Origin: Metellina segmentata | Taxonomy: Eukaryota > Arthropoda > Arachnida > Araneae > Tetragnathidae | Direction: 5' to 3' | NCBI GenBank assembly: GCA_947359465.1 | Contig: OX375874.1 | Span: forward strand, 94,249,172 to 94,313,171 | Length of the DNA stretch: 64,000 nt | Shown here: in pieces, positions 23,977-36,131 of the stretch | Numbering within the stretch: position 1 is the stretch's first letter | Layout: each line of letters opens with the position of its first letter | The notes under the pieces: model-generated | What the model was told of the DNA's origin: nothing | Database searches by the model: none | What the model saw: the letters and a program-made list of their open reading frames with translations, nothing else | Position numbers and translations under genes: made by a program

Positions 23977-24513
23977 TAGAGTGCCTATATAATGAGTGGC
24001 GACAAGGGACCAAATTTGGCCCATTGCGCATGCGCGGCAGCCATTTTTCTACCAGAATCATCTCAAAGAATGTTGCTGGGCGAATTAATCTATCATTTCA
24101 AGGAGAACAAAAAGCATATGATTGTTATATTATGTATATATTCGCTTTAAATGAATCATATAAACGCTCAATTACATGCGTAATTGATGAGATGGATTGC
24201 ACACGCGCTAACTTAGATTGCGGGAAACACCATGCTGTTCAAAAAACAGCTATTTACTTAAAAAGTCTTCAAATTTATACTGACAAAACACTAAAATAAT
24301 AATAAATAAACATTCTAGAACACGAAATGGAACATGAATAAGCTATGTTTTCTTTTTAATTTAATATACACACGTTTTTCTCGAACACACAAAAAGTTCA
24401 CATGTTAAGTCTACGGGAGCTAGGAAAAGACTGCATCCGGCGGTAGAAAAGGTATCTAAGCCAATCAGAAAGTGTTTCCCGTATGTCGCCACTCTTATTA
24501 TATAGGCACTCTA
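23977..24513. mobile_element. 537-bp TIR element with 8-bp target duplication
   Basis: Inverted repeats TAGAGTGCCTATATAATGAG and complement TAGAGTGCCTATATAATAAG bound the element. AGGTGAAC is duplicated at 23969-23976 and 24514-24521. The 8-bp duplication fits hAT or P superfamilies. A 120-codon open frame (23937-24299, plus) spans much of it, with a CVIDEMDCTRANLDCGKHH stretch near its end. I do not recognise it. The element is inserted near the gypsy protease side of the chimera. Confidence 0.8.
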
Positions 24514-25720
24514 AGGTGAACAAATGTCAATGTCATGTTGACTGTGCTGCCCTCTATTGAGGAAGTGAGATATTAATCACATCATTGCTACAAAGCTATG
24601 AAGCAACACACACACTGTTGAGTTATCTTTTATTCTAGTGTTTATAATAAAACACATTTTTTTGACAGTTCAATTTTTACTGATGATGCAGTTAATGTTT
24701 TCATTCATTCGCAAACCAAATTATTTTTTCTGAACTGTGGTTTGCTTCGCAAACTAACACCACGGGCAACGCCGTAATGGCCTCGTCATTGTCAAATCCG
24801 TCGAAATTTTCAATCGATATTTTCCGATACCGATTTTACAAAATAGAACTGAACAATGCCAGTCAAAACATATTTTATTTGTTTTGCTTTTCTACGCTGT
24901 GGAATGGTTTGAACGTAGGAAATTAAATCTGTGATTTCTCGAATCAAACGAAGGTCCTCCGCGTATAGGATAAAATATAAAAGTTTCAATTTAAAAATTA
25001 TTAATTTAAGGAAAATCATATTTTAAGGTATCGATTTAATGTTAAATTTTCCGCGGATTTCAAATCCGTTGAAATTTTTACTCTATATTTAACGATTTAG
25101 AAGATAGAAAAAAGAACTATATAACTAAATTTAAAACTATTTGTTTTTTAGTCTCCTGACAAATCGTTCCTCCGTAAAATCAAAAGGAAGCGGTTGAAAT
25201 AAATTCAGAATCTGCCATCTCTTTATGCTATAGCCATTCTAAAGAAAACAATAATTTAAATTCATTTTAAAATGTTCTAGATTGAATTTTAAAATTTGGC
25301 GCGACCAAAAAATTCGGACTACCTGCGTGCCAAATCCCATTACTGTAAGTGTCATAGATTCGTCAGGACTTTATGCGCAGAAAACAGACAAACATTTCCT
25401 TTTGTAACCGATTGTTTTAGGAAGGATTAATAATAAACTATTTATCACATTGTCAAGTCAGAAATTGAAAGTATTTCATCAATTTAGAATTAAATACAGT
25501 GTAAAGAGGAACAATGTTTTAGCTTTTTACCATGCACCAGTCATGAGAATGCAAAATTTTAAAAAATTGGAAAACCAAAATGTGAAATTAAATACACGCG
25601 AGTCCGGTCTGTGTGCACAGGATTTTGCAACAGTAAAAATTAAAATTAACAACTCGTGCATGCTTGAGGAACAATTTGTACACTATGGAGTTGGTGAGCA
25701 ATGGGCGGATCCCCCTAGTA
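24514..25720. other. Repeat-derived DNA; includes copy of the 12.2-kb repeat
   Basis: 24735-25420 carries GTGGTTTGCTTCGCAAACTA and AATTCGGACTACCTGCGTGC...ATAGATTCGTCAGGAC, which match the repeat at 12173-12565. The open frame at 25450-25749 has no recognisable family and runs into the hAT below. Confidence 0.5.
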
Positions 25721-27317
25721 CAGGGGTCGGCAACCTGCGGCTCTTTTGATGTAAAGTTGCGGCTCTCCAGTTCCATACGAAAAAATTAATAATTTATCAT
25801 CAAAACCCTTAAAAAATAAGAAAATATATTTTTAAATACCTAATTTCTCAATAGCCTATACTTTCATAATCGTTAATTACAAATATCTACGCTTAACATG
25901 ACAGTAATGAGATAAATTTGAACTATGGTTTTGTTCTTAGAGATGAGACTCCGTGACCATGTTTATCTTTCAGCCAATTGCATTCCATTTTCGTCTCACC
26001 CAAACAGCGTCTAGAGTCTAGACAACACGTCTAGATGATGAGATGGTGAGTGCGTCAAAGATTGTTTTATACGTGCATCTGAAGAACTGTTTCGTAATTT
26101 TAAAAACAAAGCAGAAATTATGAAAAAAATCAAAGATTTGCCATTATTTGCTAAAACAGTACAAGATAGAACTGCTAAAATGTCTTCAAATGTACCACAT
26201 ATGCAAGTGGAAGACATTCAACTGGCCTTTGTCTTATCACTTGCTATAGATGAGTCTTGCGACATAAAAGACACGGCACAAGTTACCCTTTTCGTCAGGT
26301 ATCTGTCGTCCCAAGATCCAAAAGAAGAATTGCTAGGAGTGCTACCGCTCTCAGGGCAAACTCGTGGAGAAGAAATAGCAAATGCTGTGCAAAAATGCCT
26401 GGAAGACAATGGAATAGATATAAATAAAATCGTTTTTATAGCAACGTTTATGTGATGGAGCCAGAAGTATGAAAGGAATACATAGAGGGGTAACATCAAT
26501 TCTTCAGAAAAAAATAAACCACGAAATTCTAACGTTTCACTGCATAATTCATCAAGATAAGCACAAAGCAAAACATTGCAATACGTTGAGTGAAATAAAT
26601 ACATTCTTCAATGAAAAAAAGCATTGACCATCCCGAACTGGAAGAAGACAAATGGCTGCAAAAATTCAACTTTATGGTAGATACCACAATGAAACTAAAT
26701 AATCTAAATCTAAAACTGCAAGGAAAGTGCAAACCAGCCTACGCCTTGCTTGAAGAAGTAGTTTGTTTCGAAAAAAAAATTACTTATTTGTGTTGAAGAC
26801 ATGGAGAGCGGTAAATTACTTCATTTTAAAACTCTGAAGCAATATCACGATGAGACCAATGCAACTATTGACACGAATTACTTCAGCATAGCTTTAAAAA
26901 ACATGAAGGATGGATTCGCTGAGAGATTCGAGCAATTCAAAACAAACAATAGTACTCTCACGTTCATAATAAATCCTCTCAACACAATTACAAATGAGAG
27001 AAACATTGAGCCATTTGGAATTGATGCTGGATCGCTTCAAATGCAATTGCAAGATTTGAAAACCAAAGACTTGTGGAGTGGCAAGTTCACAGAACTCAAG
27101 AGCAAGTTAGAAGAGTTGGAGGTCCAGAAATGCATGCACATCGCGCTTCACAAGTGGACAGCTCTAAAAGAAATTCCGCGAGTTGAGGCCCGCATATTCG
27201 GCGCATGGAATAGTCTTCCAGAATGCTACAGTGAGGTGAAAGTGGCTCTTTAAAAACTGGGAAATTTTGTAAATTGGAACTTTTGGCCCTTCCATTTCAA
27301 TAGGTTGCCGACCCCTG
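25721..27317 (+). mobile_element. hAT transposon with 8-bp target duplication
   Basis: Ends CAGGGGTCGGCAACCT and (complement) CAGGGGTCGGCAACCT are identical over 16 bases. CCCTAGTA is duplicated at 25713-25720 and 27318-27325. The element is 1597 bp, shorter than autonomous hATs of 2.5-4 kb. It carries a broken transposase. Confidence 0.93.
26120..27253 (+). pseudogene. hAT transposase (Charlie/GTF2IRD2-like), broken
   Basis: Plus-strand frames read [15 protein letters not shown] (hAT catalytic strand with Asp), [18 protein letters not shown], then DGARSMKGIHRGVTSI after a frameshift at about 26455, and FHCIIHQDKHKAK. Later frames 26611-26796 and 26801-27253 carry FKTLKQYHDE and NYFSIALKNMKDGFAERFEQ, as in the GTF2IRD2/SCAND3 type of hAT. 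Stops and frameshifts separate four frames. The BED finger and the C-terminal dimerisation motif are missing. Confidence 0.85.
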
Positions 27318-27585
27318 CCCTAGTAGACCTGGACGATGTTCAAACTTTTACATCGCGATACATCGGCATTCTAACATCACAATATCGTGATGTTAACCAT
27401 GCATTTTATATATAGTAAATGTAAAACCTTGTTCCTATATCACCATATATATATAATTGTTATTAAGTTCTTTTTTTCCCTTGGTTATTAAAAATCGTGG
27501 TAGGAAAAAAATAACAAGTAAAGATCTATGTTGTACATTTAAGAAGCATGCATGATTTAAAACAAGGTTTTGCATATATATCTGT

Positions 27586-30500
27586 TAAGGTGCATCAAAC
27601 GCCCCATCTTTTTAAAAATTTCATGGAAATGGTCTGTCTCTGTGTTATTTTTGTTCGAAATGCAAAAAAAATATTATATGTAAAAGTTTTGAAAAATTGC
27701 ATAACATCTATGTGGTCCACCGGTCCAGGAATGTACAGTAAAAATGGAAATTCTGATAAACAAAGCATCATGCGTAAAACAAATTTTTTTTCAACATATA
27801 TTCTAATGAAATAGTGCAATTAAGATTGTTTTGTGATAGAATAAAATAATATATTATCCTTGTAGCTAATTTTCTAATTTCAATTTAAATTCATACAAGT
27901 ACATTCAATTTAAGAATCAGTCAATTTTGGTCATTTTCGCAGATTTCTCCGTTTTTGTCGATCTTGTTCGACAACCTGCAGAACATTTTGGTAATGATCT
28001 TCACATTTTGACGATTGTATGAAATCAGTACTTAACTTGACCCCTCTTTCTGCAGTCATTGACAACATTCAATGCTTGTAACTTTGTGAATGATGTGGTA
28101 TAAGATGTAGAACTTAACCAATCTGAAACATATTCTATTTAAAAATTTGATTCTAGTTCAAGCAGACAAAATAAAAACCAATAATTTGCTCCAAGTAAAT
28201 CAGAAAAAGTTGTATTTAGAGTGAGATTTTTTGGAAATTTGGGTTTTCCAAAATCCATGCCATATCTACCTTGCAATTTAAAAACAGTATTGGTGGAATT
28301 TAGTTTTGTAGCTAGCATAGTATTAGCAATGGCTTTTTGTTCGTGTGGTGGAACTTTGTTGCTCCAAAGGGTAAGTTACACTATCTCTTCTGTAAGATAC
28401 CAGTAGTGGTTTTCAAAGGTGCTAATTGTACTTTTAGATATAATGGGATGGACAGCCTAGTACAATAAGAGAATGAAGTATTTGTAGGTCGTTCCAAGGG
28501 GTATTTATGGCAGATTATCCTCCAGGTGCAGTAGATGAGAGTGACAAAGTTAGCAAAGTCACATAGTTTGGCAACCTGTTGTTTTACAGTTATTGTGCCA
28601 GCAGGTAGTTCCTGTATTTGCCTTCTCAAGAAAACAAATTTTAACTGTGTATAAGAATTTGGCCATCCAACATGCTTTCTGCAAGGCTCCTGAACTATTG
28701 GGAAAGTCTAGGTACAAAGGGCAAAGCTTTATGAACTCCACATTGTCATCTCTGTTTTTTCCTGAATTGATGGCAGATGTTGCTGTTGGGATTGCATTGT
28801 CTCCAAGACCATCAACTATGCTTCTCGCTTGTATATTCACTGACTTTCAGTCAAAAGGTTCCAATTCACTATCAAAATATTCAAGATGATCAAAATTGTC
28901 ACGAAATTAAACAAGGTTATATCTGGTGACTTGGAAGCCTCGATCTTTAAGTCATCAAACACGTGGGATAAAATGACTTCTCCAACATGATGGCAGCAAG
29001 TTGACCAAAGAAGCGCACATCCCAATTTCTTTAGCGCACTGACGCAGGCAGCAGTAACATGACCTGTGTTGGAAGAAGTTGTGTCAAATGTCATGTTCAC
29101 AATTGTGTGTGCATTGCCAAGAGGTGAGCTGCTCATATATTAAATTAGCAATGATTGGGCCACATTTACGATCAGTTCCTTGGGAATATTGAACTGGCTT
29201 ATCGAGAATCTTTTGCTGCTGAACGTTTCCAACGACAATGGTGAGACGTTCTTCAGTTTTGTACTTATTGGACAATGATGTTGAAAGTTTTGAATCCAAA
29301 TGCAGTTGTATATTTAGGAAAGCACCACTGTTCCTTGTAGGTAGTTGAAATCTTCATTGCATCTTGATCTATCTGCTGTTGTGTAAGATGCTGCAATTGT
29401 AGATGTCTCTCCTCCTACTTATGTAATTAATGCTTTTGTATATGCTGCTTGTTGTGTTGGACTCATATTTAAATATGTTGCTAGTGAAACAAGATTAGCT
29501 TTCATCATAATATCGTGTGGAATGAATAATGTCAATCCTGTTCTTTTATTTTGATGATGACTTTGAGTACTTGTTGATCGTCCTTCAAAAGGGAAATTTT
29601 CCACATCATTTGTATCACTTTGTTCATCGCAATCATCATCGATAGAGCTGAGAATATCACGTAATATTAAGTTGGATTCTTCTATTCACTTTTTCCCTTC
29701 TTATTTGTTGTAGCGGTAGACACTGTTCTTTTTGTTTTGAATTTTTCCACAAGACATTTGTCATGTGATCCAAATGTTGCCAAACGGTCACTTTGCATTG
29801 ACTGATGGAAGGCAAGGTCTTCTTTGTTCTGTATTTGTTTTTCTACATTCACAGGCCATTAAGAAAATGTTAATGCTAGATTATATTCCATCTGTTTCAA
29901 CTTGTCCATAGTATTTGGTGCAGATCTTCGATTAAAGGGTATCCCTCTTAATTTTGCACTGTCATCAAGAAGTTTTATAAGTTTTTCACAAGCTTTTCGT
30001 TCACTGATTATTGGGATTCTTGCTTTTTCATGAAACAGCTTTGCTTGGGAAAGGACTAGTATTGTAGATTCCCATTTAGTCCTAATTTCTTGGACACCTT
30101 CAATATGATACATCATACACCTAAAAACTTGTAAATTAGTTGGAAGTTTGGAGCCATTTATTTTTGAATCATCACAAGTTATCTTGCTTCCAAGACCAAA
30201 AATATTTGAAGTCTGTCTGGTTTCCATAGGAAAATCAGAACAAAAAGTTAAGTTAAAGTTAATCCAGTGTACACTGTCCAAATCAGAATCAAACTAGCAA
30301 TAAATAAAAGTTGAAAATCAGTTCATAATGAAAACAACAGGAAATGTATTGTAAATAAAGTTAAAGCTGCAGTCACTAGTCTAGTCACATGGTTTTGGCA
30401 ACAACTTTATCTTGGTTGTAATTGATGATGATGCTGATACAGAAAATCTAAAATTTCAAAGTTGTCGTGGGCCTCCTAAAACTGTTTGAAAAACAAAAAA

Positions 30501-30592
30501 AAAATTGGTATGGTAACTTTTTACGGGTAATGGAACATTTTGAGACTGGGGACAAACTGATTTGTTTCTAGAGTGGTGTTTGATGCACCCTA
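27586..30592 (-). mobile_element. 3.0-kb hAT-like element with perfect 8-bp target duplication
   Basis: Ends TAAGGTGCATCAAACGCC and (complement) TAGGGTGCATCAAACACC. ATATCTGT is duplicated at 27578-27585 and 30593-30600. It encodes a transposase-like protein on the minus strand and is inserted into the outer element at 27328-31234. Confidence 0.88.
28380..30281 (-). pseudogene. Broken transposase-like protein with FDTTSSNTG and CCHH motifs
   Basis: Minus-strand frames in order: 30281-29859 (NLQVFRCMMYHIEGVQEIR, KARIPIISERKACEKLI, a proline- and Arg-rich SAPNTMDKLKQME end), 29604-29419, 29136-28837 (NMTFDTTSSNTGHVTAACV, ALLWSTCCHHVGEVIL, then SPDITLFNF), 28840-28559, and 28629-28381. I recall similar proteins, mostly uncharacterised, in arthropods and cnidarians. 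The D...CxxH arrangement suggests a RNase H-fold transposase related to hAT. Stops and shifts separate the parts. The exact superfamily is not established. Confidence 0.6.
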
Positions 30593-30960
30593 ATATCTGT
30601 GTGCGTGTGTCCCCCACACACCATATATGCTCAAGTAGATTCAAAATTAGCTTTAAAGAAAAACTTCAGCATAAATAGAAATAAAGGGGCATATGATTCC
30701 TCTAAGTAATGATGACAGCATATATGACCTAGATTGCCACAGAAAAGGATGCAAATGGATTGTGATTGTAACATCAAGAAACAAGAATGGGTTTTTGGAA
30801 TTCAACTTAAATGTGCAAAATAATTTTTGTTTAAATTATACTGAATTTCAATTTCGCTAAAAAAAATAATTTGGAATCGAAAGTCATCTTCAGGACACAA
30901 ATGACTTTGAGAAATTCCTCATTAATTAGGCGCTGAGCGATAACATTGTGACATCGGAAA

Positions 30961-31160
30961 ACCGTGAGATCTGCGCTAGCTAAGGAATGCCTGTGTAAGA
31001 TCGGAAAAAATCGCGATGGCACGATGACCGCGAGATCTGCGCTAGCTAAAGGATACCTGTGTAAAATCGCAAATAATAGAGACGATTCACGATGACCGCG
31101 AGACCTGCGCTAGCTAAGGGATTACTATGTAAGATCAGAAAAAATCGCGATGTCACGATG
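30961..31160. repeat. Three subterminal tandem repeats of 66-68 bp
   Basis: Units 30961-31026, 31027-31094 and 31095-31160 each start ACCG(T/C)GAGA(T/C)CTGCGCTAGC and end CACGATG. They lie just inside the right end of the outer element. Subterminal repeats of this type are often transposase-binding sites in hAT elements. Confidence 0.85.
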
Positions 31161-31234
31161 CGTCGCCATCGTGAAACCGATGTGGTTGTCGTCCTCGCAC
31201 CGATTTTTCACGAAAAATCGATACATCGCCCAGG

Positions 31235-32425
31235 CATACCCACTAGTACATACAAACGTCACTAGGACATCCGGTTCTTAAAAGCTTGAAATATACTCAT
31301 TGGCTAGGAACACTAATGGCGTCATATTCTTAAAAACGGCCAAAATCATGTTAGGAAAACGCTGAAAATTACTAAAAAGCGGAAAAACATGAAAAATACA
31401 TAAAAAAGGGGAAATCCGCGGAAGATTCTCATGCCTGCCATGCACATGATTCCCAAACATGTTTGTTATAGCATAGGTTGGTTTTTAATAGTATACAATA
31501 AATATTTTTTTATCAAGAAATGAGAAAGCAATTATTACAAAACTATTTATTAGACATTATAAATTTGTAATAAAAATTCATCATACATTGAATGAAAATA
31601 ATTTTTTAGTCAGGAAACTAATACATTGTAAGAAATTATGGACGAAAATGAATTTATCAAATAAACTTGTCTAGATGAAAGATGAAGCTACATTTTGAAC
31701 AAATCAATCACTGTGAATAGGCAAATATATAACACATACAGATTTAAAAACATTTAAATTATGATAAAAATGCAGACAGGTAATTGAGAATCTTGTAACA
31801 AAATAGATTGATGATGGTAGGCATTTATGTTCAATGAATTTTCAGCATTAAATAAGTGACCTCAGGTTTCAATTAATTTAATGACTGCTAATTTAACTAC
31901 TACAGTGACCTACCCATTTTCAATAACCAGCAATTTGTTAAAACAAAAAAATAAGTATAGAGCTTGTATTTTACCTACTTATGAGTAAATCCGTTTGCAA
32001 TTATCATGGTTCACTATGTCAATATTTCTTTACTGTGCCTTGTGTCTAACAAAGCAATGCTTATAAGTGACATGACATAACTTTATTTTCATTTTTACCA
32101 AACAAGTACTATAGTTAAGGAATCGTTTAATTTTTCATTATCGGCAATAGCAATTGTGTATTCTCATACAGTGCATAGAATTGTAAATATGTGAATAAGA
32201 TTTTTTGAAATACATTTAATTTACATGTATTAAATTTCTAGCAGGCAGTTATAAGTAAAAGTTTGGTAAAGAATGAAAAAAACTTGAACATAAAAAATAA
32301 CACTGATTTTAATAATCCTTAAAATTCAATAAAAGTTCTAACCAATATAGTATTTTATATTATACTCAATCATGAAATATAGCAATCCTAACATCAGGAC
32401 TTAGTCTCGATTATCATAAAAATAC
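31235..32425. other. AT-rich region downstream of DDX19, no gene
   Basis: 31240-31480 looks repeat-derived (ACGGCCAAAATC...GAAAAACATG). From 31490 to the DDX19 poly(A) signal the sequence is simple AT-rich DNA. No coding region was recognised. Confidence 0.4.
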
Positions 32426-32431
32426 ATTATT

Positions 32432-32437
32432 TTTATT
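32432..32437 (-). terminator. Candidate poly(A) signal of DDX19
   Basis: AATAAA on the minus strand, about 265 bases after the DDX19 stop. In this AT-rich region other copies exist further down, so the site actually used is uncertain. Confidence 0.35.
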
Positions 32438-32699
32438 TGATATTCTGATTAAATTACTTTTTGACACATTTTCTTGATAAAAAAAAAATTTGTAAATGAA
32501 TACATTTTGAAAAAAGATAATATTTCATAAAACATTTTTATCGCTAACATAATCTAAAGCATGCAAAATACTTATATTCAACATTTATGATTTATAGATA
32601 TAACAATAGCAAAAATGCTTCTTGAAACATTTAATTTTGTCAAAATTAATTCTTATTAGGACATAACAAGTTAAAACTATGTTTAGCAAAATATAATTT

Positions 32700-35600
32700 C
32701 TATCTTTTTGCCATTTTCTCCAAATCATCAATCTCATTAGCATCTACTTTTATAATAGCTTTGCCAAAATGTTGTTCTATTTGTTTAAGAATATTCATTG
32801 TCTTGTTACCATCAACCAAATTAATGGCAAGGCCAGATTTTCCAAATCTGCCTGTTCTTCCAATGCGATGTAGATATGTTTCACAGTCCGCTTCATAATT
32901 TTGGTTCATTGGCAAATCAAAGTTTATTACTACTGTAACCTGTTCTACATCTATTCCCCGAGCACAAACATTAGTTGTAATGAGAACCTGCAAGAGAAAA
33001 TAGATAAATTACAAACACTAAACATTATTTTTCCACTTCCCTTAAACCATTCAGTTGAATATCAAAGTAAAAAAAAAAAACGCAGTTATTTGTCATAAAT
33101 CTATTATACAATACATGTGTGCAAAATAAACTTTTGATAGTTCCACCCGTTATGCAATAAATAGTAAGTATTTGAAAAATGAGGGCTTTTTAATCTATGA
33201 TGTAACAATGAAATTCACTTTGTATCTTCTTAACATTACTTAACAAAATTAATTAGTATGCTAGATTCGCATTATGACAACCCTGAGGAAGACCTTTGCT
33301 CCAGTGAGGTTATATAAAATATAATTAGTCAGATATCAAACATTCCCCTGAAGGTTTTCTAGAAATGAAAAGGAATGTCAATTTTCACAGCTCAAATTTT
33401 CTTTATTTCAAAAGAAAAAAAAACCTGTTGTTTGAGAAACTATCAGTAATGAACTATAAGAGATATTTAATGAAAAAATTATGTAATAAACATAAGAGTT
33501 CCGAAATGCTTATAATATATAAGAAACAAGAGGTGTTTTACTTGGGCCCACAATAATGTCTTGAAGTTGGTGCTATTGCATCCCAATCCATACAACATTC
33601 CACCCTTCGGTCTTTCAAAGTAAAATCAGTTATCTTCATTAAAAAATGGTCACACTTCAGATCTTACCGAGTGTGTATGGCAGCCTTCTTTCCTAACAAG
33701 GTTTCACACCTTTTCATAGAGCATCTGACCCAATGTCTATTGCCGTCTCGTAGGTTAGGTTTATGATGCAAGCCCTTTTGTAGGAGCTACACTATAAGAA
33801 AGAACTGTTGGGGCCTTCTCAATTGGTCGTTATATCACAGCGCATCGTTCAATTGAGGGTCGTTGTAAAGCAAGTGTACTGTATTACAAGCTGAACAATC
33901 AACTCAGGTACAAGATGAACGAATGAAATTTTGTTTTATAAAACCTGGACCTTGTTTAAGTGTCCTGCATAAGGATTTGTGTTGTCCAGGCCCAGTTTGA
34001 TAGGCAAAAAAGATCTCTGAAAGGCAACTACTAATGAGAAAAGTGATTGGTCTGAGATAGTCATTAGGTTTAACGAATAAATCTCAATCACTAGATTAAG
34101 TACATTCATACCTATTTTACATGATATGGTTATATTAAATGCATTTCACTAGAGTACTCAACTAAAGCTAAAGAAAAGGTATATAACATTTGTCTTTGAA
34201 TTGTGATAATTTTTTTAAACAATTTAGTGGGGGAGGGGGGATCAAAACATTTTAGCAACATGAACCTAAGTAACTTGGATTCCTAAGGCCATTCTGTATA
34301 ATTGACTGTTTTTAAACTATTTTAGACATAAATTTACATTACAAAGTTTTAGAATCCCCAATTACATCAAGCTTTTTAATGGGCACTACATGTGTTATTA
34401 AGAAGATCTTTTTTGGCTTTTAGATTTTTATGTAAATATAACTAAATATCTAGTGTATTCAACTATTACACAAAAAATAACATTTTTTTTTATTAAATGA
34501 TACTTCTGTCTTTTGACTTGAGAATCTAGATCAAGATAAAATTATTAATGTAACTGACAGAGTTCACCTTTTAAGCTTTAAAACCAAGGTCCTTTACAGC
34601 TACTTTTCAATTTTTAAATGTAAATTCAATATAAATCGCAACAGATTAGTTTGTGAGTGCACAGGTGAACAAACTTTCAAGAGATGGATCAGATTAATTT
34701 TCAATAAAACATGTATAGAACCCTTGATTTTTTTTGACACTTGACCTTGTACAAGAACACTAATCTCATTTTTGAATGCACATGAAATAGGTTAGGCAGT
34801 ACAATAAAATCTATTTTTAATTAGCTTGATTTTAAATAGATTAGTTTGTAAAATCTAAAATGAAATATCCTGCTTTTTTCAGTCATGTGGGAACCCCATA
34901 TTCGATATGCACTAGAAAATACAAATAAAAGGGATGGAAATGAAAATGGAACGAAACATACCTTTTCTTTTCCTTCTCTGAATCTGTTTAATACAGAAAT
35001 CCTTTGGTCAACTGTAAGGTCTCCAGAGAGAAGAGCAACATCATGACCTTCTTTTGCCATTTTTTCTGCCAGCCATGCAGCTGTTTTTCTCATATGACAG
35101 AAAATCATAGCCTGGCCAATTGAAAAAGTTCCATATATGTTACAAAGAGCTTCAAATTTTTCCTCTTGTGTAGTAGATACTATATAAAACTGTCTAATGT
35201 TATCCAAGGACTCTTCTTCTCGTTTCAGTCTCAATATAACAGGATCTGATATGATTTGTTCTGAAAACCGCATCACTTCTTCAGAATATGTAGCAGAAAA
35301 TAATAGCATTTGACATTTTTTGGACAGTTGCTTGTGTATGCGTATCGATTGGTCTTCATATCCTTGAGTGGATACCATCACATCTGCTTCATCTAAGACA
35401 AACACTTCAATTTTCTTTAGGTCAAAGAACTTATATTTCATTGCCCAGTCAAAAACTTTACCTGGAGTTCCAATCAAAAAATTTTCTGTAATTTTGTGAC
35501 CTTTCTCAAGATGCTCACCTCGGATTGCAAACCGAATACGGATATTAGGGCAAAACTGTGCCATCTTTTGAGCCACATTTCCTGTTTGTATTGCAAGTTC

Positions 35601-36131
35601 GTACGTAGGTGAAAGAACAAGCACATGAGGGAATTTTAAATTTGGGTTGACTCGTGACAGCGAAGCCAGTACAAAAGCTGCTGTCTTGCCTGTTCCGCTT
35701 TGAGACTGGGCAATCATGTTCATTGGAGGATCGGCAATCAGAAGCGGTAGGGCAGTTTCTTGAATTTTCGATGGCTGATTGAATCCCATAGCATAGACCC
35801 CTTTGAGCAACTCGGGACGCAAATTGAGCTCTTCAAACGATTTAGCCGAATACAATGGAGAGTTTGGGTTGTTTCGTATTGTTTCAATTTCACTTGATAC
35901 CTGAACCAACTGAGTTCTCAAAAATTTTTGCATTAGGGACAATTCGGCTGCATTCACTTCTTCAGAGTCGTCTGTTGTATCTGCTGGTTTGGGCTCATAC
36001 TGAGCAGCAGGGACAGGTGGAGGAATTGGAGGCGCATCATCCGTGTTGAGATTAGATACAGCACTAATGCGAGCTCTTTCTTGAAGGTCAGCACTCAGAC
36101 CCCAGTCATCAGTAGAAGAAGCCATGTTCAT
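32700..36131 (-). CDS. DDX19: DDX19/DBP5-type ATP-dependent RNA helicase
   Basis: Two exons, 34962-36131 (390 codons) and 32700-32987 (95 codons plus stop), joined by a 1974-bp GT-AG intron in phase 0. The protein is 485 aa against about 478 for vertebrate DDX19. Motifs: [11 protein letters not shown]-motif (115-124), [11 protein letters not shown]alker A (141-150), PTYELA (175-180, with the Tyr typical of DDX19), GTPGK, DEAD (247-250), SAT (279-281), [30 protein letters not shown] (395-403) and [10 protein letters not shown] (430-439). DBP5 is activated by Gle1 with IP6 at the cytoplasmic face of the nuclear pore, where it releases export factors from mRNA. Translation could also begin at the Met codon two residues later (MASST). 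The gene looks intact. Reading past the exon 1 donor gives a false 436-aa frame. Confidence 0.97.

Larger units (their letters stand above)
27328..31234. mobile_element. Outer non-autonomous TIR element, split by the 3-kb element
   Basis: The left end CCTGGACGATGTTC and the complement of the right end CCTGGGCGATGTATCG form imperfect inverted repeats. Both flanks are rich in ATCGCGATG-type words. The 3-kb element at 27586-30592 is inserted inside it. No clean target duplication was found, so the outer boundaries are less certain. Class is probably hAT-like. Confidence 0.5.

Noticed and set aside
30961..31160. CRISPR array
   Set aside because: Repeats are 66-68 bp and contiguous without unique spacers, in a eukaryotic genome beside a transposon end.
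34821..34961. C-terminal extension of the DDX19 exon 1 frame (46 extra codons)
   Set aside because: The frame reads through a good GTATGT donor at 34961. The next exon continues the helicase exactly (EGKEK then [13 protein letters not shown]), so the extension is intron.
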